This document shows positions 5,648 through 9,140 of a stretch of DNA of 9,140 nt, one piece after another. The notes beneath the pieces are model-generated. The model saw only the letters and a list, made by a program, of their open reading frames with translations, searched no databases and was not told the DNA's origin. The position numbers and the translations under genes are program-made. The stretch's first letter is position 1, and every line of letters starts with the position of its first letter. Source of the stretch: Hyphomicrobiales bacterium (GTDB lineage Bacteria > Pseudomonadota > Alphaproteobacteria > Rhizobiales > Beijerinckiaceae); assembly GCA_003567055.1 (NCBI GenBank), contig PXAW01000004.1, forward strand, positions 1 through 9,140, in the 5' to 3' direction.

Positions 5648-6639
5648 ATCTCACCGTCGATATCGGCAGCCTGCGGCTCGCCAACCCGGTCATGCCGGCT
5701 TCCGGCACCTTCGCGCACGAGCTTGCGCAGGTCTTCGATGTCGATCGCCTCGGCGCGCTCGTCATCAAGACGGTGACGGCTGACAAACGCATCGGCAATC
5801 CGACGCCGCGCGTGGCGGAGGTGCCCGGCGGCATGCTCAATTCGATTGGCATTCCCTGCAAGGGGCCGGAGCATTTCCTGGCCGAGACCGTGCCGCTCTA
5901 CCGCGCCTTCAACGCACCCCTCGTCGCCTCGATCTCGGCCAATACGCCAGACGAATTCGCAAAACTGTGCGAGATGGTCAGCGTGCCGGGCGTCAGCGCC
6001 ATCGAGGTCAATATTTCCTGCCCCAATATCGAGGATGACGGGCGCGCCTTCGCCATGCGCCCGGAGCCGACGCTCGCGGTGATGCGCAAGCTGCGCGCAG
6101 CCAGTGACCTGCCGCTCTGGGCCAAGCTCACGCCGAATGCCGGCGAGATCCAGGAAGTGGCGCAGGCCGCCGAGGCCGGCGGCGCGGATGCGCTCGTCGT
6201 GGCCAATACGATTCTCGCCATGAGCATCGACATCACCACCCGCAAACCCTCGCTCGGCAAGGTGATGGGCGGGCTCTCAGGGCCGGCGGTGAAGCCGATC
6301 ATCCTGCGCATGGCCTATCAATGCGCGCGCTCCGTCACGATCCCGGTGATCGGCTGCGGCGGCATCATGAATGCCGAGGACGCGATCGAATACATGCTCG
6401 CGGGCTGCAGCGCCGTGCAGGTCGGCACCGCCACCTTCATCCACCCATCCGCCATGCTCGACGTCATCGCCGGCATCGAAGCCTGGTGCGCACAAAACGG
6501 CGTGGCGCGCGTATCCGACATCGTCGGCGATCTCGCGGAAGCCGGCGATGAGGGCGCGCGCAACTGGGGGGCGGATATGGTCACGGAAAAGCCGAAAGCC
6601 GGCAAGGCGGGGGCAATCAACTGGGAGGGCGTGGCATGA
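5641..6639 (+). CDS. pyrD: class 1B dihydroorotate dehydrogenase catalytic subunit
   Basis: An FMN-containing TIM-barrel enzyme that interconverts dihydroorotate and orotate, 332 aa. Class 1B features are ANPVMPASGTF (14-24), Lys43 in VIKTVT, NPTPRVAEVPGGMLNSIG (53-70), NISCPN (124-129) with the catalytic Cys127, AKLTPN (161-166), TRKPSLGKVMGGLSGPAVKP (200-219) and phosphate-binding GCGGI (238-242) with AGCSAVQVGTA (254-264). Cys rather than Ser as catalytic base, together with the PyrK partner, separates it from the quinone-linked class 2 enzyme usual in Proteobacteria. ATG 5641 is chosen for GGAGGAGG 7 nt upstream and for the family's usual N-terminus. The last 30 residues or so, from GDEGARNWG onward, extend beyond the usual end. 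It could work on orotate in the reductive direction or on a related cyclic ureide. Confidence 0.9.
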   Translation: MVDLTVDIGSLRLANPVMPASGTFAHELAQVFDVDRLGALVIKTVTADKRIGNPTPRVAEVPGGMLNSIGIPCKGPEHFLAETVPLYRAFNAPLVASISANTPDEFAKLCEMVSVPGVSAIEVNISCPNIEDDGRAFAMRPEPTLAVMRKLRAASDLPLWAKLTPNAGEIQEVAQAAEAGGADALVVANTILAMSIDITTRKPSLGKVMGGLSGPAVKPIILRMAYQCARSVTIPVIGCGGIMNAEDAIEYMLAGCSAVQVGTATFIHPSAMLDVIAGIEAWCAQNGVARVSDIVGDLAEAGDEGARNWGADMVTEKPKAGKAGAINWEGVA

Positions 6640-7955
6640 GCCGCGACTTGTCACGGATCGGGCCGGCGACGCGCGCGCCCGATACGGATTTCATCGGCGG
6701 CGAAGGCCGCGCGCTGGCCGAGGCGATCTTCACCCGCGCCCGCGAACTTTCGCCCGACGCTGAAGGCGTCACCCGTCCGGCCTGGTCGCCGGTGGAGAGC
6801 CTGGTGCTCGATTATCTCGACGAGGTCGCCCGCGCCCAGGGGCTCGTCACCTGGCGCGATGCCGGGGCCAGTCTGATCATGGCCCGACCGGGCGATACCG
6901 AGGCCGATGCGCGCTGCGGGCTGATCGGCTCGCATGTGGATTCGGTGCCCCAGGGCGGCAATTACGACGGCCTCGCCGGTGTGGTCACCGCCATGCTGGC
7001 CCTGATCGCGATGGAGCGCGAGGGCGTCGAGACGGCGTTTCCCGTGCGCGTCATCGCCCTGCGCGGCGAGGAGAGCGCCTGTTTCGGCCTGCCCTATATG
7101 GGCTCTAAGGCGCTGTTCGGCCTGCTCGACGAGAAAGCCCTCACCGCGCGCGACAACCGCGACGGGCGCATCCTGCGCGATGCGATGGCTGCCTGCGGCG
7201 TCGACATGGAGCGCGTCGCCGCCGGTGAGCCGCTGGTTGACCCCGCATCCCTCGCGTTCTTTCTGGAACTGCATATCGAGCAGGGCCCGCTCCTGATCGA
7301 CCGCAACTGGCCGATCGCGGCGGTGACGGGCATTCGCGGCAATATCCGCCATCGCAACGTGCGCTGTATCGGCGAAGCGGGCCATTCCGGCGCGGTGCCG
7401 CGCTACCTGCGCAAGGATGCGGTGGTTGCCACCGCCGATCTCCTGATGCGCCTCGACGAGCACTGGCAGACCATCCAGCTGCATGGCGGCGATCTCGTCA
7501 TGACCACGGGCGTTCTGCATACCAACGCCGCCAATGACGGCATGACCCGCATCCCGGCCGAGACCAGCTTCAGCTTCGAGGCGCGCAGCCAGCAGGCCAC
7601 GACCCTGCGCGCAATCGAGGCGCTGGTGCATTCCGAATGCGAGATCGTCGCCCGCGAACGCGGCGTGCGCTTCGTCTTCGACGAGCCGATCCATACCCGT
7701 GAGGCCTTCCTCGACAAGGATGTGCTCGCCGCACTCCTGGCTGCCTGCGAGGCGCAGGATCTGCCGGCGGAGACGGTGCCGAGCGGCGCCGGCCACGACG
7801 CGGCCGTGTTCTCGCAGGCGGGGGTGCCCTCGGGCATGCTCTTCGTGCGCAACCAGAATGGCTCGCACAATCCCCACGAGGCGATGGAGATCGACGACAT
7901 GCTCTGCGGCGCCCGCGTCTTCAAACGCGCGGCGGAGGCGCTGGCGCAGGGTTGA
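6636..7955 (+). CDS. M20-family Zn-dependent N-carbamoyl-amino acid / ureido amidohydrolase
   Basis: A cytoplasmic binuclear metallohydrolase of the AllC/HyuC/beta-ureidopropionase group, 439 aa. It should cleave an N-carbamoyl (ureido) group to amine, CO2 and ammonia. Metal ligands can be placed: His100 in GSHVDSV, Asp111 in GGNYDGLAGV, Glu146 with the general base Glu145 in RGEESACFG, His213 in ELHIEQGP and His411 in NGSHNPHE. SGAGHDA (383-389) is also family-typical. The dimerisation-domain motif usually written HAGTTPM..R.DA reads HSGAVPRYLRKDA (250-262), with Arg in place of Met. The NAxNxIP region carries an insertion (TNAANDGMTRIP, 296-307). The ATG overlaps the pyrD stop in ATGA, with GGGAGG 7 nt upstream. 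Next to a dihydroorotate dehydrogenase, N-carbamoyl-aspartate is an attractive substrate. Allantoate, N-carbamoyl-beta-alanine or another carbamoyl amino acid cannot be excluded. Confidence 0.88.
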   Translation: MSRDLSRIGPATRAPDTDFIGGEGRALAEAIFTRARELSPDAEGVTRPAWSPVESLVLDYLDEVARAQGLVTWRDAGASLIMARPGDTEADARCGLIGSHVDSVPQGGNYDGLAGVVTAMLALIAMEREGVETAFPVRVIALRGEESACFGLPYMGSKALFGLLDEKALTARDNRDGRILRDAMAACGVDMERVAAGEPLVDPASLAFFLELHIEQGPLLIDRNWPIAAVTGIRGNIRHRNVRCIGEAGHSGAVPRYLRKDAVVATADLLMRLDEHWQTIQLHGGDLVMTTGVLHTNAANDGMTRIPAETSFSFEARSQQATTLRAIEALVHSECEIVARERGVRFVFDEPIHTREAFLDKDVLAALLAACEAQDLPAETVPSGAGHDAAVFSQAGVPSGMLFVRNQNGSHNPHEAMEIDDMLCGARVFKRAAEALAQG

Positions 7956-7974
7956 GGCGTAGAGCGCAGACGCC
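7956..7974. other. short hairpin between convergent genes
   Basis: GGCGT (7956-7960) and ACGCC (7970-7974) enclose a 9-nt loop directly after the hydrolase stop codon. No T-run follows on either strand, so termination of the operon or of the opposing gene here is only a possibility. The 35 bases between the two stop codons hold nothing else. Confidence 0.25.
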
Positions 7975-7990
7975 CGCCGGGCCCCGCCCT

Positions 7991-9140
7991 CTATCGCTGC
8001 AGGATATATTCCCCCGGTGCCTCGCCGAGGGCGGGGTAGCCGGCCTTTTTCGAGCCGAGGGACGGTGGTGCGACGGGGTTGCCGGAGCGTGCGGCGAGCC
8101 ATTGCGTCCAGGCCGGCCACCAGGAACCGGGCTGGACCGGAACCTGCTCCATCCAGCTCTGCGCATCGACGAAAGGCTCGTCACGCTCCGTGGTATGGAT
8201 GCGATAGTGCCGGCGCGGATGATCGGGACGCGAGACGATGCCGGCGTTGTGGCCGCCATTGGTGAGGATGAAGGTCGTCTGTGTCTCCGTCAGACGCTGG
8301 AACTTGTAGACGGACGGCCAGGGCGCGACGTGATCCGTCTCGGTACCGACACCGATCACCGGAATGCGCAGGTCGTTGAGCGCGATCGGGTGCCCGTCCA
8401 CGTGATAGCGCCCATGGGCGAGACGGTTCTCGAGGAACAGCCAGCGCAGATATTGCGCGTGCATGGCATAGGGCATGCGCGTGGCATCGGCATTCCAGGC
8501 CATCAGCGCATTCGGCTTCGGGCGCTCGCCGAGAAGATAGTCACGCACCATCCGCGTCCAGAGCAGATCATTCGAGCGCAGCATGGTGAAGGCGCCCGCC
8601 ATCTGGCCGGAATCCAGATAGCCCTGACGCTGCATAATATCCTCCAGCAGCGCCACCTGGCCCTCGGTGATGAACAGGGTCAGTTCGCCCGCCTCGGTGA
8701 AATCGGTCTGGGCGGCGAAGAGCGAAAGCGAGGCGAGGCGCTCGTCCCCATCGCGCGCCATCGCGCCGGCGGCGATCGCCATCAGCGTGCCGCCGAGGCA
8801 ATAACCCGCCGCATGCACGCGCTCGGCCCCGGTGATCGCAGTGATCGCATCGAGCGCGGCGCGCGGGCCGAGATCGAGGTAATCCGCCATGCCGCAATCG
8901 CGATCCTCGGCGCCGGGATTGCGCCAGGACAGCATGAACACGGTGAAGCCCTGATCAACGAGGTAGCGCACCAGCGATTCCTGCGGCGTCAGGTCGAGGA
9001 TGTAGTATTTCATGATCCAGGCCGGCACGATCATCACGGGCTCGGGATGCACCTTCTCCGTCGTCGGCGTGTACTGGATGAGCTCCATCAGCCGGTTGCG
9101 CGCCACGACCTTGCCCGGTGTCGCGGCCATGGTCTCGCCG
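7991..9140 (-). CDS. phaC: poly(3-hydroxyalkanoate) synthase, class I-like, N-terminus outside window
   Basis: An alpha/beta-hydrolase-fold enzyme that polymerises (R)-3-hydroxyacyl-CoA into polyhydroxyalkanoate on storage granules. About 382 C-terminal residues are visible and the reading frame stays open to the window edge. The Met at 9130 is internal, since it lies in GETMAATPGKVV, which matches a conserved stretch well inside PhaC; roughly 200 residues are missing. Counted from that Met, the catalytic triad can be placed: Cys111 in the lipase-box-like AAGYCLGGT, Asp266 in GTETDHVAPW, His294 in NGGHNAGIVS. Other family stretches are NRLMELIQYTPTT (12-24) and VPAWIMKYYILDL (35-47). It is convergent with the operon and probably independent of it. 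A class I rather than class III enzyme fits its length and lack of a visible PhaE neighbour, but the N-terminus is unseen. Confidence 0.93.
   Translation of the reverse strand, partial: GETMAATPGKVVARNRLMELIQYTPTTEKVHPEPVMIVPAWIMKYYILDLTPQESLVRYLVDQGFTVFMLSWRNPGAEDRDCGMADYLDLGPRAALDAITAITGAERVHAAGYCLGGTLMAIAAGAMARDGDERLASLSLFAAQTDFTEAGELTLFITEGQVALLEDIMQRQGYLDSGQMAGAFTMLRSNDLLWTRMVRDYLLGERPKPNALMAWNADATRMPYAMHAQYLRWLFLENRLAHGRYHVDGHPIALNDLRIPVIGVGTETDHVAPWPSVYKFQRLTETQTTFILTNGGHNAGIVSRPDHPRRHYRIHTTERDEPFVDAQSWMEQVPVQPGSWWPAWTQWLAARSGNPVAPPSLGSKKAGYPALGEAPGEYILQR

Noticed and set aside
6651..8120. Antisense ORF of 489 codons opposite the amidohydrolase
   Set aside because: Spans the end of two well-supported genes, is rich in His, Arg and Ala without motif, and has no start signals.
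1..9140. CRISPR array, insertion sequence or phage genes
   Set aside because: No regularly spaced repeats, no transposase or integrase frame, and no flanking direct repeats were visible.

Overview
The window looks like chromosomal DNA of an alphaproteobacterium. The grounds are a GC-rich coding style with strong G/C preference in third codon positions, a TRAP-type transporter, a class I-like PHA synthase and Gram-negative gene layout. I cannot name the genus. Positions 1-660 are visibly less GC-rich. A very AT-rich spacer (about 660-750) separates that part from the GC-rich operon region.

Left part (1-750): no recognisable protein family. The best-supported elements are on the minus strand. 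There is a small proline/glycine/alanine-rich ORF (368-610) with a good Shine-Dalgarno and a plausible promoter. To its left lies what looks like a free-standing small RNA gene (about 247 down to 30), with a near-consensus sigma-70 promoter, several hairpins and a strong intrinsic terminator. A 12-bp inverted repeat (292-333) lies between the two.

Middle part (847-7955): an XRE-type regulator is followed by a tight plus-strand operon. Its genes are dctP, dctQ, dctM (a complete TRAP transporter), a PyrK-like FAD/2Fe-2S reductase subunit, a class 1B dihydroorotate dehydrogenase and an M20-family N-carbamoyl-amino-acid/ureido amidohydrolase. From dctM to the hydrolase the genes are spaced by 12 nt or less, or overlap by 4-7 nt. 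A strong hairpin with a T-run sits between dctP and dctQ and probably lets the binding protein be made in excess. Together the genes suggest uptake and reductive breakdown of a pyrimidine such as orotate: orotate to dihydroorotate (PyrK/PyrD with NADH), ring opening by a dihydroorotase encoded elsewhere, then hydrolysis of N-carbamoyl-aspartate to aspartate, CO2 and ammonia. This is my inference. It parallels the orotate fermentation route known from Clostridium oroticum and is the most interesting hypothesis in the window.

Right part (7991-9140): a convergent minus-strand gene for a poly(3-hydroxyalkanoate) synthase, cut by the window edge at its N-terminal side and probably unrelated to the operon.
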